Below are positions 44,501 through 55,020 of a stretch of DNA of 64,000 nucleotides, one piece after another (positions within the stretch are counted from its first letter, which is position 1; the number at the start of each line of letters is the position of its first letter). The stretch is taken from assembly GCA_949987565.1 (NCBI GenBank), contig OX465117.1, positions 5,270,621 through 5,334,620 of the forward strand, given 5' to 3'. This DNA comes from Luidia sarsii. Taxonomy: Eukaryota > Echinodermata > Asteroidea > Paxillosida > Luidiidae. The notes beneath the pieces were generated by a model, which saw nothing but the letters and a program-made list of their open reading frames with translations, did not search any database and was not told the DNA's origin. The translations under genes were made by a program, and so were the position numbers.

Positions 44501-47437
44501 TGACCCTATTCAGCTTGCACAAAATGGGCCATTCAGTGCACCCATTTACAGTCACAGATGTGGATGCAATGACCCTATTCAGCTTGTACACAATGGGCCA
44601 TTCAGTGCACCCATTCACAGTCTTAGCTGTGGATGCAATGACCCTATTCAGCTTGCACAAAATAGGCCATTCAGTGCACCCATTCACAGTCATAGCTGTG
44701 GATGCAATGACCCTATTCAGCTTGTACACAATGGGCCATTCAGTGCACCCATTCACAGTCACAGCTGTGGATGCAATGACCCTATTCAGCTTGTACACAA
44801 TGGGCCATTCAGTGCACCCTTTCACAGTCACAGCTGTGGATGCAATGACCCTATTCAGCTAAGTACACAATGGGTCATTCAGTGCACCCATTCACAGTCA
44901 CAGCTGTGGATGCAATGACCCTATTCAGCTTGTACACAGTGGGCCATTCAGTGCACCATTCACAGTCACAGCTGTGGATGCAATGACCCTATTCAGCTTG
45001 CACACAATGGGCCATTCAGTGCACCCATTCACAGTCACAGCTGTGGATGCAATGACCCTATTCAGCTTGCACACAATGGACCATTCAGTGCACCCATTCA
45101 CAGTCACAGCTGTGGATGCAATTACCCTATTCAGCTTGCACACAATGGGCCATTCAGTGCACCCATTCACAGTCACAGCTGTGGATGCAATGACCCTATT
45201 CAGCTTGTACACAATGGGCCATTCAGTGCACCCATTCACAGTCATAGCTGTGGATACAATGACCCTATTCAGCTTGTACACAATGGGCCATTCAGTGCAC
45301 CCATTCACAGTCACAGCTGTGGATGCAATTACCCTATTCAGTTTGCACACAATGGGCCATTCAGTGCACCCATTCACAGTCACAGCTGTGGATGCAATGA
45401 CCCTATTCAGCTTATACACAATGGGCCATTCAGTGCACCCATTCACAGTCACAGCTATGGATGCAATGACCCTATTCAGTCTGTACATGTACTAGCTGCT
45501 GCTGTTGTCGTCCTGGTCATTGTGGCCGTTGTCGTTTACAGATGCCGCTGACGTCTTGGCCAGGGAGGAGGCTAAACAGCAGGCCAGGAAACGCATGCAA
45601 GAGGAGCATGACGCCAAGGCTGCCCTGCACCAGGAGAAGCAGAGACAGGTGGGTGCATGGGACAGTCAGGGGCCAAGATGCCCGTTTCATTTGTCCTTAT
45701 TCTCTTGGCTCGAAGTGTGAGTTGTACTGCTAGGTCTGGGTGAATACCTGTTGAAATACATTGTTGAAATTGATACATTGTTGAAATTGTTGAAATTGAT
45801 ACATTGTTGAAATTGATATATTGTAGAAATTGATACATTTCAATTGTTGAAATTGATACATTGTTGAAATTGATACATTGTTGAAATTGATACATTGTTG
45901 AAATTGATACATTGTTGAAATTGATACTTTGTTGAAATTGATACATTGTTGAAATTGTTGAAATTGATACATTGTTGAAATTGATACATTGTTGAAATTG
46001 ATACTTTGTTGAAATTGATACATTGTTGAAATTGATACATTGTTGAAATTGATACATTGTTGAAATTGATACATTGTTGAAATTGATACATTGTTGAAAT
46101 TGATACATTGTTGAAATTGATATATTGTAGAAATTGATACATTCAATTGTAGAAATTGATACATTCAATTGTAGAAATTTATACATTCAATTGTTGAAAT
46201 TGATACATTGTTGAAATTGAGATACATTGTTGAAATTGATACATTGTTCATGTTGAAATTGATACATTGTTGAAATTGATACCTTGCTCATGTTGAAATT
46301 GATACATTGTTGAAATTGATACATTGTTGAAATTGATACATTGTTCATGTTGAAATTGTTACATTGTTGAAATTGATACAGTACTGGTACTTTGTTGGAA
46401 AGTGGTCCGGTATGTAGTGGTTGAGATTTACATACATCTGTACATAGGTTCTGGCACATGCCTTACTAGTCCATGGCCATTATCTGCCAAGGAACTACTT
46501 CCATGACCTCACCGTGTCTCCCATTCTTGTCTCGACAGAGGGAGGAGGAGAAGAAGCGAGAGCAAATCGAGGATTGGGAGCGCCACAAGCAGGGTCAGGG
46601 CTACCGGTCTAAGAAGCTGACCAGAGACAACGGCCAGTCCTCTGACCAGGCTGCTGCGGCCAGTAGCCAGGCCAAAGACAAGAAGCCAAAACTCAGACAA
46701 GGTAAACACCACCAGGCAATGAGAAAACAGAACAAAACAACAGAGGAATAATTTTGCAGCCCAAAGTTTAATTACAGCAAAGGACATTAGAAGCAAGCAC
46801 TGAGACAAGATGAGGACCAGTTGTGAGTAGTGTAGACGGAAAAACAGTCAAACAAGTAGACACTGAGAGACAAAAAGACAGGCAGACTGACAGAGATAGA
46901 CAGACAGAGATAGATAGACAGACAGACAACGAGACATAGTCAGAAACCCACAGAGATAGACAGAGACTGGACTGGGACTTAAACCAAAGACCTCTGATTT
47001 TGCGTACCAGCACTTATCCAACCCTTAGATGGCGGCCTTCCCATATAGTCAACTACAGTAGTCTTTGCCTGAGTATTAGATCCTTCTGACTGGTGCCCCA
47101 CCCCGGCAAAGACTGGATGACTGTTTGGGAGCCCGCCATCAATGGGCTGGTTAGCTCAGATGGTAAGAGTGGTAGTACAAACAATCTCTGGTTCAAGTCG
47201 TGGTCCAGTCAAATTTTTCTTTGCCATACTTGTAAATTGTTCAAAAAGTTCCCAGTCAGTTTTTCCCTTTATCTGATGGACTAAAATTCTTTCTGTTTTT
47301 TACCCCTTCTCCTCCCCTTCTCTCTCTCTCCCTCTGTGCATCTTTCCTGACCAGGATACAACCCACTCATGGGTGTTGGGGGAGGCTCAGGTTTCCGGCC
47401 TGCTAGCAACTCCAGGAACCGGGGCGGATGAGGTTAA
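41415..47437 (+). CDS. SELENOS: selenoprotein S (SELENOS/VIMP), Sec at UGA 47429-47431
   Basis: An ER-membrane selenoprotein of the ER-associated degradation machinery, which recruits p97/VCP to Derlin complexes and has a redox-active Sec. Coding exons 41415-41505, 44117-44254, 45542-45648, 46539-46701 and 47355-47437 join in phase throughout, giving 193 aa with Sec at 192; human is 189 aa with Sec at 188. GSVSDFFASYGWYLIF (29-44) matches the membrane-segment start of the family, and the TM runs about 34-52. A long charged helix follows (77-130), with R84-x5-QA-xx-R94 resembling the VCP-interacting motif R-x5-AA-xx-R. The tail GYNPLMGVGGGSGFRP, then NRGG-Sec-Gly, corresponds to GYNPLSGEGGG...GGUG in human. 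Ordinary translation would stop at the TGA; the next stop, TAA, follows after one Gly codon. No SECIS could be confirmed by eye. Confidence 0.95.
41541..42735. mobile_element. 1-kb repeat element E, copy B, in SELENOS intron 1
   Basis: It matches 29850-30885 across its length once the 155-bp palindrome at 41962-42116 is removed. It begins 36 bp after the exon 1 donor. Ends AACCGGTTTTCGAC and GTCGAAAACGGCGGTT are inverted. It carries a 115-codon open frame without recognisable homology, broken in copy A. Confidence 0.83.
41962..42116. mobile_element. palindromic MITE G nested in element E
   Basis: A hairpin of the same family as 31984-32142 (GTAGTCCGAGTTACTTGGA, TTGGACCCGACAAGTCACCC and its mirror). 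Comparison with copy A shows the insertion point at GGTCT(G)G/TTGATGTC. GTCTGG on both sides may be a target duplication. Confidence 0.87.
43340..43921. mobile_element. 1-kb repeat element E, copy C, inverted and truncated
   Basis: The reverse complement of the right 60% of copies A and B, starting from TATTTTCGACGG and CTCACATCGCACGATGAAAA. Homology ends at GACATCAACCAG, exactly where the palindrome is inserted in copy B. With copy B it makes a large inverted repeat (about 580-bp arms, about 600-bp spacer) in SELENOS intron 1. Confidence 0.8.
44117..44254 (+). CDS. SELENOS: SELENOS coding exon 2 (membrane segment)
   Basis: The acceptor is CCCTTTCCCGCCCTGGCTAG|TG with a good pyrimidine tract, and the donor TACG|GTGAGA. 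G from exon 1 plus TG gives Val31, then SDFFASYGWYLIFGIMGLLY. An open frame extends upstream through ATG 44062, but the phase and the conserved GS-x-x-x-x-x-A-x-YGWY context favour splicing from exon 1. Confidence 0.9.
44387..45486. repeat. 69-bp minisatellite in SELENOS intron 2, about 16 copies
   Basis: The unit holds AATGGGCCATTCAGTGCACC, CATTCACAGTCACAGCTGTG and GATGCAATGACCCTATTCAG. The 69-bp period equals 23 codons, so both strands carry long periodic open frames (up to 203 codons), none of which is a gene. One copy has a TT-to-AAGT change and another lacks a base, which shifts the frames. Confidence 0.95.
45542..45648 (+). CDS. SELENOS: SELENOS coding exon 3 (VCP-binding helix)
   Basis: The acceptor is GTCGTTTACAG|AT and the donor AGACAG|GTGGGT. 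G plus AT gives Asp77, then AADVLAREEAKQQARKRMQ, the region matching the p97/VCP-interacting helix. It begins 56 bp after the minisatellite ends. Confidence 0.9.
45755..46385. repeat. 17-bp minisatellite in SELENOS intron 3
   Basis: The unit TTGTTGAAATTGATACA is repeated about 35 times with short variants (TTGTAGAAATTGATACATTC, TTCATGTTGAAATTGATACA). Periodic frames rich in Ile-Ser-Thr or Asn-Phe-Asn on the - strand are artefacts. Confidence 0.94.
46539..46701 (+). CDS. SELENOS: SELENOS coding exon 4
   Basis: The acceptor is CTTGTCTCGACAG|AGG and the donor ACAAG|GTAAAC. It encodes REEEKKREQIEDWERHKQGQ to KPKLRQ, aligning with the [20 protein letters not shown] region of the human protein. 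Confidence 0.9.
46963..47062 (-). mobile_element. tRNA-derived SINE in SELENOS intron 4
   Basis: - strand copy with AGAGGTCTTTGGTTTAAGTC (B-box region) and the shared flank on the + strand, AGATGGCGGCCTTCCCATAT. It faces the + strand copy at 47143 and is preceded by a GACAGACAGA-rich stretch (46880-46960). Confidence 0.65.
47143..47275 (+). mobile_element. tRNA-derived SINE in SELENOS intron 4
   Basis: GGGCTGGTTAGCTCAGATGG (A box), TCTCTGGTTCAAGTCGTGG (B box), then the body TCAAATTTTTCTTTGCCATA and AAGTTCCCAGTCAGTTTTTC, as in 40998-41125. Confidence 0.77.
47355..47437 (+). CDS. SELENOS: SELENOS coding exon 5 with Sec codon
   Basis: The acceptor is TTTCCTGACCAG|GA. G plus GA gives Gly167, then YNPLMGVGGGSGFRPASNS, RNRGG, TGA (Sec192), GGT, TAA. 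An ordinary gene finder would end the protein at 47431 or miss this exon. Confidence 0.93.
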
Positions 47438-48520
47438 AGGTCGTATGCAAATGGTCCGTATCATGTGACACTAGTGACTCTGCTGATTGGCCAATTTGGG
47501 TATAAGTGCCTCTCATCATAGAAATCAGACTTTCTTAAGCCTTGGACTTAAAAAAGATCAACATGATCAGGGCCCAGTTTCATACAGCCACTTTAGTGTG
47601 AAAATTTGTGAAAATCTTTAGTGTGGAGTCGGGATTACAAAGCACATAACGATGATGTCAATTGCTTTTGGCTTGTACCGGTATTCAACTTCTTTACTGA
47701 GCATGAAACAAACACAAAGTTTGGGTCTTGTGAATCCTGACATTTTGTGCCTGAGCAAATTGTGGTGCTTAAGCAGCTCGACGGCATTGGGCCATGATCT
47801 GTTAGGGATGATATCTTGCTGTCAGCCTGGGCCGTTGCTAAGGAAACTGCTGCCCATTTTCCCCCCAATCAGGGGATTTCACGAATATCAGCTGTCCAAT
47901 CAGACAGGGTTGCCTGTGTCACATGATACTTATTTGCATACATGATCAAAGGATGAAGAACTTCTCAGCAATGCTCACTCAGTCCTCAGTCGTGGTTAGT
48001 TTTTAGAAATGTTTTCATAACCTCTTATCCTCTCAGGGATTTTGGATTATCCCCAAGCGATTATCCCTAAGAGCTAATCCCAAGTAGCTTTTCATGTGAG
48101 TGAACAGTATCAAATCTACATACCGGTATATGGGAGTGATACACAATTTATTTGAATGACCAAAATCGTAAATCTCAAGAATTCAGAGGGCCAGATGTTT
48201 TGAATCAAGCAGTGAAAGTTAGAATGACCTTTTACCTTTTACCTTTAGAATGACCTTTTACCTTTGATGAAGGTCTTTGCTAGGATCAGGCCCTCTCAAT
48301 TTTAAGATTTTAGAATCTAGACTTACAAGTGTACCTACTCTGCCTGAGTGAGATTGTGGAGAAGTTCAAATCAGCGGATGATGGCTTTCAGAAAAAAAAA
48401 AACATTGCTAGGAGGATTTCAATTTTCACCGCCTACCTGTGGGAAAAACAAATTGAGATCGCTCTGATTTTATTGAAACCTGCCATGGAGGTATTGCCGT
48501 TCTGCGTTTCTTAATGAGTA
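47438..48520 (+). other. presumed SELENOS 3' UTR / 3' flank
   Basis: A SECIS must lie in the 3' UTR for Sec insertion. ATGA tetramers occur at several places (for example near 47570, 47650, 47703, 47792 and 47808), but none I folded by hand gave the full ATGA / helix / apical AA / GA arrangement. Two tandem AGAATGACCTTTTACCTTT copies lie near 48220-48270. Confidence 0.4.
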
Positions 48521-48929
48521 AAGGCCGCCGCACATGAGAGCTATCTGCTGAGCAAAAATTATCTCTAGGTCGTTAGCTCAGCACGTACACTGTAGCTCTT
48601 GTGTGCGCTGAACTTTTGGTGAGATTTCTGCCTCAAGAGGCCGTGAGACCAATATCTATCCTGTTTGATTTTGGCAACCACGTGAATAGGGCGTACGCTT
48701 TCATTGGCCAGTTGCTATGTTTTTTTGCTTAGCACGTAGCTCAAGTCGGCGCACACGATGAGTTTTCATCCACGAGAGGCGAAAAAAATCAAACAGGATA
48801 GATATTGGTCTCACTGCCTCTTGAGGTAGAAATCTCACTAAAAGTTCAGCGCACACGAGAGCTACGTGCTGAGCTAATGACCTCGAGAGAATTTTAGCTC
48901 AGCAGAGTGCTCTCGTGTGCGGCGGCCTT
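48521..48929. mobile_element. long palindromic foldback element I
   Basis: Ends AAGGCCGCCGCACATGAGAG and CTCTCGTGTGCGGCGGCCTT, flanked by TA. The arms pair over most of the 409 bp, including CAATATCTATCCTGTTTGAT with its mirror ATCAAACAGGATAGATATTG and ATTTCTGCCTCAAGAGGC with its mirror. It is a near-complete hairpin with a short loop around 48700-48740 and no coding capacity. Confidence 0.88.
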
Positions 48930-49172
48930 TAGGTTCTCTTTCAGACTCGGCAGTTTCTTGTGGTCAGGAATCAGGAGAGAATGGAACCCTGGAGGTTTCT
49001 AGCAATCTCTGGAACCATCCTCATGACGTCTTTGGTGTCAAATGGTGTCTCACCATCACCACAGACTGACACAATCCGCTGGTGGTCCTTAAAAAATAAA
49101 AAAAATAAAAATAAAAATTGTTTTATTAAAGCCGAGAAGGAGACTGCTGTGGGGCTGAAAATCAGCGCACCG

Positions 49173-49360
49173 TAAAGGGACTTTCACGCTAAACAAATTT
49201 TCCCAGGGAATTCGGTCAGTCTATTCACACTACCGAAGAAATCCCCGGGGAAAATCTTTTCCCCGGGGATATTTTACCCCTGCTCGGGGGTAGGGTAGAA
49301 GGAGAAAACCCCGGGGTTTTACAATTTCCCCGGGGAAAATCAACTTGTGTAAACGTCGAC
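49173..49360. mobile_element. foldback element H relative (CCCCGGGG-rich)
   Basis: Starts after TA with AAGGGACTTTCACGCTAAAC and holds GAAATCCCCGGGGAAAAT, CCCCTGCTCGGGGGTAGGGT and GTTTTACAATTTCCCCGG, as at 33965-34257 in inverse order. The right end is not clear. Confidence 0.65.
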
Positions 49361-51475
49361 GGTTAGCTGTACTTACCGTATGTTGAATCCTACCACAATG
49401 GTAACTTTCAGTAGAGAATTCGTACTAGTTATTTCAAACCAAAACAAATGAGCTTATTATGATTACCGGTAAATCATTGTACATTAACTGAATTTGAGTA
49501 TAAAAGTCAGCCTCTAGTTCCACCAGTGGTGAGTACAAAATGCTATGTGAATAATGGAATCCATTATGGCTGTCCGAGAAAAGAAGGAAGCCATTTACAA
49601 TGGCGGAGATAATAAAATGGTAATGTTGTTTTCGTGGGTTATGGAGGCAGTTTTTGTCTGTGTGCTTGCACCGAACCCAAGCCGTGGATTGATGTTTGCT
49701 TGATGTGGAGTAAGCACAACCTTCTGGGTTGTTTGTGCTGAAAGCCAACCAAAACTGATATCATTAGCATGTTCCTGCTCACAATGTTTTCCATGGAGTA
49801 AAGACCTAGATCACTTGACTTTATGGATACACAACATGATTGGATTAAGCATTGAACAATTCCTTCTGTTTCTCAAGCTCCCAATGCTACGATCATTGGC
49901 TTTCTGAATAATAACAACTCATGGATGGCAATTAACCGGTTTGGAAAAGTGCTTACGTTTTTGTAGCAAGAACTACTTAAAAAGTAAAATCAAATCATCA
50001 AACATTGCAATAGATTGACTCACGTGGGGTAGACAATAAGTTGTAAATAATTATGAGAAAAATGGTGTGCCTACTGCCTATGTTCTCTTTGTGGGTCTTA
50101 TTTTGATTCATTTTTAACTATGTTGTAAATAAGTTTAGTGTAGGTTGGTGACGTTTGAGTCTGCTAAATTCTGAATCTTTCAGTTTCATAGACCTATTTT
50201 CACGGTGGTTATCACAAATTTTGGGGTTGGTGTAATGTTCTGTATTTGTCATATGCTTTATATTAATTAAAGAAGGCATGGGATTAACATGGATTCTTAT
50301 TTTGTTGTGATACATTTGTTTTATTTGTTTGTTGTAATTATATTAAGATATCCCAAAGAATTCCAACAAGATACAAACTATGTGCCTGGTAATGTGATAT
50401 TCAGTTTGTTCATCCCCATCCCCTTCATTTATTAATGAGAAATATTTCGACTGGACCAGAATTTGAACCTGTGACTTTAGTTTAACCTGCCAGCACCTGA
50501 GCTATATGGTACTTCAGTAGGGGCCTGGCAAATAGTTAACCACCTTTAATGGAGGATATGTCATGTGATCGTTTCCCACTATCTTTCACTGGAGGATATC
50601 TCTCCTTTGATCATTTCCAATGCATTAGGGAAAGTTCTCAATGGAGGTATAAAATGCAAGTCAAAACCATTTGAAATAATTTGTTTATTCTTGGCACGAG
50701 AATGCCGACGACCCATGTGCCGTGATTCAGACTCCAGAATGACATTGACAAATTCGGTGGCTTTCTTTGCAACGAACTTCCTCTCGATGCTGTGGGTGAA
50801 TTGTAATGACAATGGCATACAAAATGAATGGCTGCCTATTGTTGTTGCGTGCGTGTAATGCTCTGTAAAGGGCGGTACAAGATGGCCTGGCATTGTTTCA
50901 GCGACATTTTTGTCTGCTTGTCTGTTATGGTGGAACCATGGAGGAAGGAAAATCCTCCATGGTGGAACGTAGTGTAGGCCTATTTTGTGTGGGGGATTGG
51001 GCAGGCATTTTTGTGACAAATCCATTAGGGTCATCGGGTATGGGTTCCAAAATAGACAGGATCAAAGGGGACATTTCCATAATATTGCCACCAAACTCTT
51101 AGAGACTCCCAAATACGAAACTCTTGAACTTGAAGAATTTGGTTTTAATTAAACTACGATTTTCGATGGAACATAGCGCCCTCTATTGGCGGAGGGAAGG
51201 GCAGAAAGTTTGAGCTAACAGACACCCGATATTACCACTGGCTAATGATAGATCTTCCGTTGGCTAGGGCGTAATTAGAAGCCTTAACTAATGACTCTCG
51301 GCAGTACAAAGCTGGCCAGGGTTAGTATTATCGTTGAGGGAGAACCACGGTCGGATCACCGGTGCAATTTTAATCCAAATTACTGAACCACGTCCACAGT
51401 GGAAACAAAATTAGAATTTGTATGCTAATTTTCTTCAGACATAGAGGGCGTTATTCGTAACAAAATGTTCCAACG
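49361..51475. other. non-coding, nothing recognised
   Basis: No gene is supported. The 151-codon - strand frame at 50579-51034 overlaps a + strand frame and has no recognisable domain. Short inverted copies of GGAAAATCCTCCATGG occur near 50936-50962. Confidence 0.4.
50445..50535 (-). mobile_element. tRNA-derived SINE head, diverged
   Basis: On the - strand, CATATAGCTCAGGTGCTGG resembles the A box and ACAGGTTCAAATTCTGGTCC the B box of the SINE family in this window. It is decayed and partial. Confidence 0.55.
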
Positions 51476-51869
51476 GGGTGCAGAACACTAAATAGAGCTC
51501 CCATTGAACAAAAACACCCACTTTCAAAGCCAATTATCCCATGCCCAAAAGTCTCTCAGTTCTTGCTAATTACCCCCAGAAAAAAACACCCCCAAAATGT
51601 GTAGCAGTCAAAGCCGAAGTTCTGCAAGGATTTTGGGATGGACCCCTCCACTTCAACAGCCAAATAGGGCCACATTTAAAGCCAGATATGGTCCAAATTA
51701 CATACCAAATTGAAGAGTGAACCCCCAGGTTGTCTTAAGCTTCACTTGTTCTACAATGTATCAGTTAATTAGCCTCCAAAGACCCCTTATTAAAAAAAAG
51801 CTGTGGGTACACACTTTATGATAATCAGCTCGGCGGAGCCATCTTGGATGGATTTTGTGTGCTGCGCCC
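51476..51869. mobile_element. MITE family A, copy 3 (inverted, internal deletion)
   Basis: Reads GGGTGCAGAACACTAAATAG at the left and ATTTTGTGTGCTGCGCCC at the right, inverted relative to copies 1 and 2. About 90 bp between the CTCTCAGTTCTTG and GCTAATTACCCCC segments is absent. AACG flanks both ends, a clear 4-bp target duplication. Confidence 0.9.
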
Positions 51870-52692
51870 AACGATCGTCCGCTCGACCATATGCATTTTG
51901 CCCTGCGCTCTACTTATTCTCAAAATGTCTTGATGCTCTTACTGGCTTCCTGGTGAGGAAATAATTATGTCCAGAAATTGGCACTATGTAAATGGTGTAC
52001 ACTCCCTTTAATGGCCGGGAGATTTGCACAGTGTATACTTCCTATCTTGAATGAGGTCCGTACCTAATTCATGACCCATAATACTGAAGAGTATGTTGCT
52101 CTTTAGGAACGGATACTGTTATGCGTACCACGACAGTCGTAGGCACCTGAGCCGAGCTTGTACCCGCATGGGGAAAATTCATACACACTGGGGGGGGGGG
52201 GGGGTCTCCAGCTTCTTGGGGAGAGGTTTGTAAACAACTGGGGTGGGGGACCAACTAAATTGAAAATTATTTGTTGATAATTATGTTCCACCTCGGGTAA
52301 GTTTGCATTATCGAGGATTCGAGGTCCCGTTTGGGTGCCTGAACATTTTTAGAGTGAACTTTGTGGCCTTTTGGGCAACCTTTGGCAAATTTTCGGCAAC
52401 ATTGTTTCACACGTATATACAATTATGTAGGGGCCTAGGTATTAGGTGAGTTTACATCCGCGCGGACGTACGTACGTACGTACGTGTCCGTACACCTTGT
52501 ATGAGTTTCTACTATTTGTGGGCATTGCCTGTGATGGGACACGGATGAGTGGAAAGACCCATTGCTGCCATCTCCAATTTCTGCCTCGCAAACTTCAAAT
52601 AATGTTGTTTGCAAGTGTTAGGCCTAAAGGCATTTCGTGGAAAGTTCTTTATCTCAACACATCATCCAATCTACAGCTATGTAATTTAAAAT
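51870..52692. other. non-coding, nothing recognised
   Basis: No gene is visible. There is a G-run at about 52191-52203 and (CGTA)n at about 52466-52484. Confidence 0.4.
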
Positions 52693-52961
52693 GTGACCCG
52701 GCACAGCATAATGAGGAATAACCCCACTTTTGAGATTTTGAGGTTTTCTAATGATGTGAAAGAGTATACCATTAGCTTTCAAATGATATCAAAATATAAT
52801 ATCCTCTAATACTTAACATTTCCGAAAATACAAAAAAGAAAGAAAATGTATTTGTAATTGAATTGTGAAGAATTGAATTGAAGAATTGAACTGAGCTTCA
52901 GGCGTTGTTTACTCAAAAAGTGTTTTGGTGGGATATTCCTCATGTCGTTGTGCCGGGTCAC
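52693..52961. mobile_element. MITE J (GTGACCCGGCACA ends)
   Basis: Left GTGACCCGGCACAGCATAAT then GAGGAATA, right TATTCCTCATGTCGTTGTGC then CGGGTCAC, form a terminal inverted repeat of about 35 bp. AAAT directly flanks each side as a target duplication. The interior is AT-rich and non-coding. Confidence 0.85.
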
Positions 52962-54889
52962 AAATAGACAATAGGAGAGATGCCAGCGGCTCCACTGGGC
53001 TCAGATTCTCAGGTGCTTTAAAACAATTATAAATCAAGTCGTAATTCTGAAACTAGACGTAGGAAATTTTGGCAAAAAGTGGCACATAATGGCTGACCCC
53101 TTGCGATTTTGGGCGATGTTAGGTACCAAAATATTGAACCTTATTAATGTATTATTCAACCTGTTCTATGGACCCTCAATAGCACAAAGAAATAGTGCGT
53201 GACCTTGTACCGTTGTTTAAAACGCTTCTGGGAAGTAATAACCTTTGGTCCGATTTGATAAAAATCGAATTAACCCGAAGATAAACCGAGATTTGGAACA
53301 CTGAATTCGGCTTGGAACCTTGGTCATGGACCACATCGCAATACCTGTGCGAAATTTGGATCGGGGGGGGGGGGGGGCGCTTACTTACGAATCAGTACCA
53401 TCGTTTGAAGACGATTTTTGTTTTGACAAAACTGGTTGAAACTGAAAGACAATGCACGCAGCAAAACGCGACGTTTCAAGAAAACGCACAACACGAGGCA
53501 CACAGTACGGACGCCATGAATCCATACGAAGTGAAGTCGACCGATTGTCTCGAATTTATTTCAGAAACGAGAAAAAAAACCACACATATAAATTGAAGGA
53601 AAACAAAAAAAGCCTCTGACCCCTATAGGCAGTATGTTGGCTATGGCAGATCAAGAGTGGTCTATGCCGTATTGCGTGAAGCTGTGTGAAGCTTAAAATA
53701 ATGCTCAGTGTAAGAGTGCACAGACAATTGCTGCATGCTTCATAAAACATTGCTATTAATTTTGAACGCGGGGATTTACCGTTTTCTTCACATTGGTTTT
53801 AGGCTGGTGAGCATGCTTTGCCATGGGAGGAAATGACCTTTTAACAAACTGACCCCGTTTTATTGGTTGGACGCCTGAAATCAAGACTAACTGAGCTTTG
53901 AAAGCAATTATCTTCACAGGGGTTCTGAAATGTAATCTGCAAATCTGTGATCAATGTGTATTGTGCGCGCCATTACTAAACTTCCCACCAGTCCGTGCGG
54001 AGAAAACCGACCATTAAATCAATTTAATGTGTTCGGCGAAACAATCGTGAAATTTCCACTGAAAAATTATTCCATGAAATTAATTTTCAATTCAAGAACA
54101 AAATCCGTTTGTACAGAGTAAATTCTAAACTTTTTTGAAAGTGATACAGAAAATATGTTTGGTCTATTTTCAATTTACAGCTGAACAAAAATCAGTCAAT
54201 CTCACGCTATGACAATGCTACGATAATGTAGAGAAAACAATTTATAAAAACTCCTCGATACATCCCTGAAATTGAGAGCGTATAGCAAAGTTTGCCCACG
54301 ACGGTCGTATTTACATGAATAATGCATTGAACGTTGATTATGCATGAGGCTGACGTATGACTTCTTCTAAATGACGTGTGCATAATTATTATTGAAACTA
54401 CCGCATACCAGGAAGAACTGAGTAGGAAAATGTGCTGAAGTCATGTCTGTACAACTCAAACGCCGGTATCTTGTTCTCGGTTCGCATTAAAAGTTCGCAT
54501 TCATGAATTTCCCAAATGCATCCCCGATGTGCTCTCAGATTACATTCACAGTGACTGCGATACTTCAGGCACGGCCGCAGATATACATAGGGCTCGGGCT
54601 CAGGCTTCGTCTCCGTCTGACAAAACCTGAACATCCAGGTTGTGGTTTGTTTCCGAATTTGAAGGTTTGTTGGCTTGGCAGGTCAGAGTATTCACCAAGA
54701 AACTGGGGCAAAACGCTTGTTTTAAGATGCCTGTAAAATTATAACGAGTAAGATAAATATGACCGAAGCCTAAGCGCTTAAGCCCGAGCCTTAGCATTCA
54801 TTTCGAAAACGGCCATGATCCATAGACAGCAAGCACCTAAAGAAATCGACGTCAGGGTATCGCAATGCGGAAGGGCACCCGACTATCGT
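52962..54889. other. non-coding, nothing recognised
   Basis: No gene is supported. A G-run lies at 53361-53377. Near 54588-54795, GGGCTCGGGCTCAGGCTTCG on the left and CTAAGCGCTTAAGCCCGAGC on the right look like a decayed relative of the foldback element at 59256-59501. Confidence 0.4.
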
Positions 54890-55020
54890 ACGCTGGTACA
54901 CGGTATGGCCGTGTCCGAAACGGGCTTCCAGAGCTACGGCTCCAATAGGAAGACCTAGACCTAGTATAGCTCTAGACGCCCGTTTCGTACACGGGACACG
55001 GCCTATACGTGTGACGCCCA
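54890..55020. repeat. imperfect palindrome (GGCCGTGTCC)
   Basis: The left arm ACACGGTATGGCCGTGTCC, AAACGGGC pairs with the right arm GCCCGTTT, GGGACACGGCC. Inner AGAGCTA and TAGCTCTAGA also pair. It is a short foldback or MITE with undefined ends. Confidence 0.65.

Noticed and set aside
44301..45495. Long open frames (173-203 codons) on both strands
   Set aside because: They follow the 69-bp tandem unit (23 codons) in SELENOS intron 2 and have no start, splice or domain support.
47143..47230. Functional tRNA gene
   Set aside because: A and B boxes are present, but the arms do not fold into a proper cloverleaf and a SINE body shared with 40998 follows.
47786..47900. SECIS candidate around GGATGATATCTTGCTG
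   Set aside because: ATGATAT can pair with a distant GAATATCA, but the span is too long and there is no helix of the right length with an apical AA.
48220..48280. SECIS candidate in the repeated GAATGACCTTTTACC hairpin
   Set aside because: Forms only a short GACCTT/AAGGTC stem without the AA loop or GA quartet partner.
50579..51034. 151-codon - strand frame
   Set aside because: No recognisable domain, overlaps a + strand frame, and no splice partners seen.
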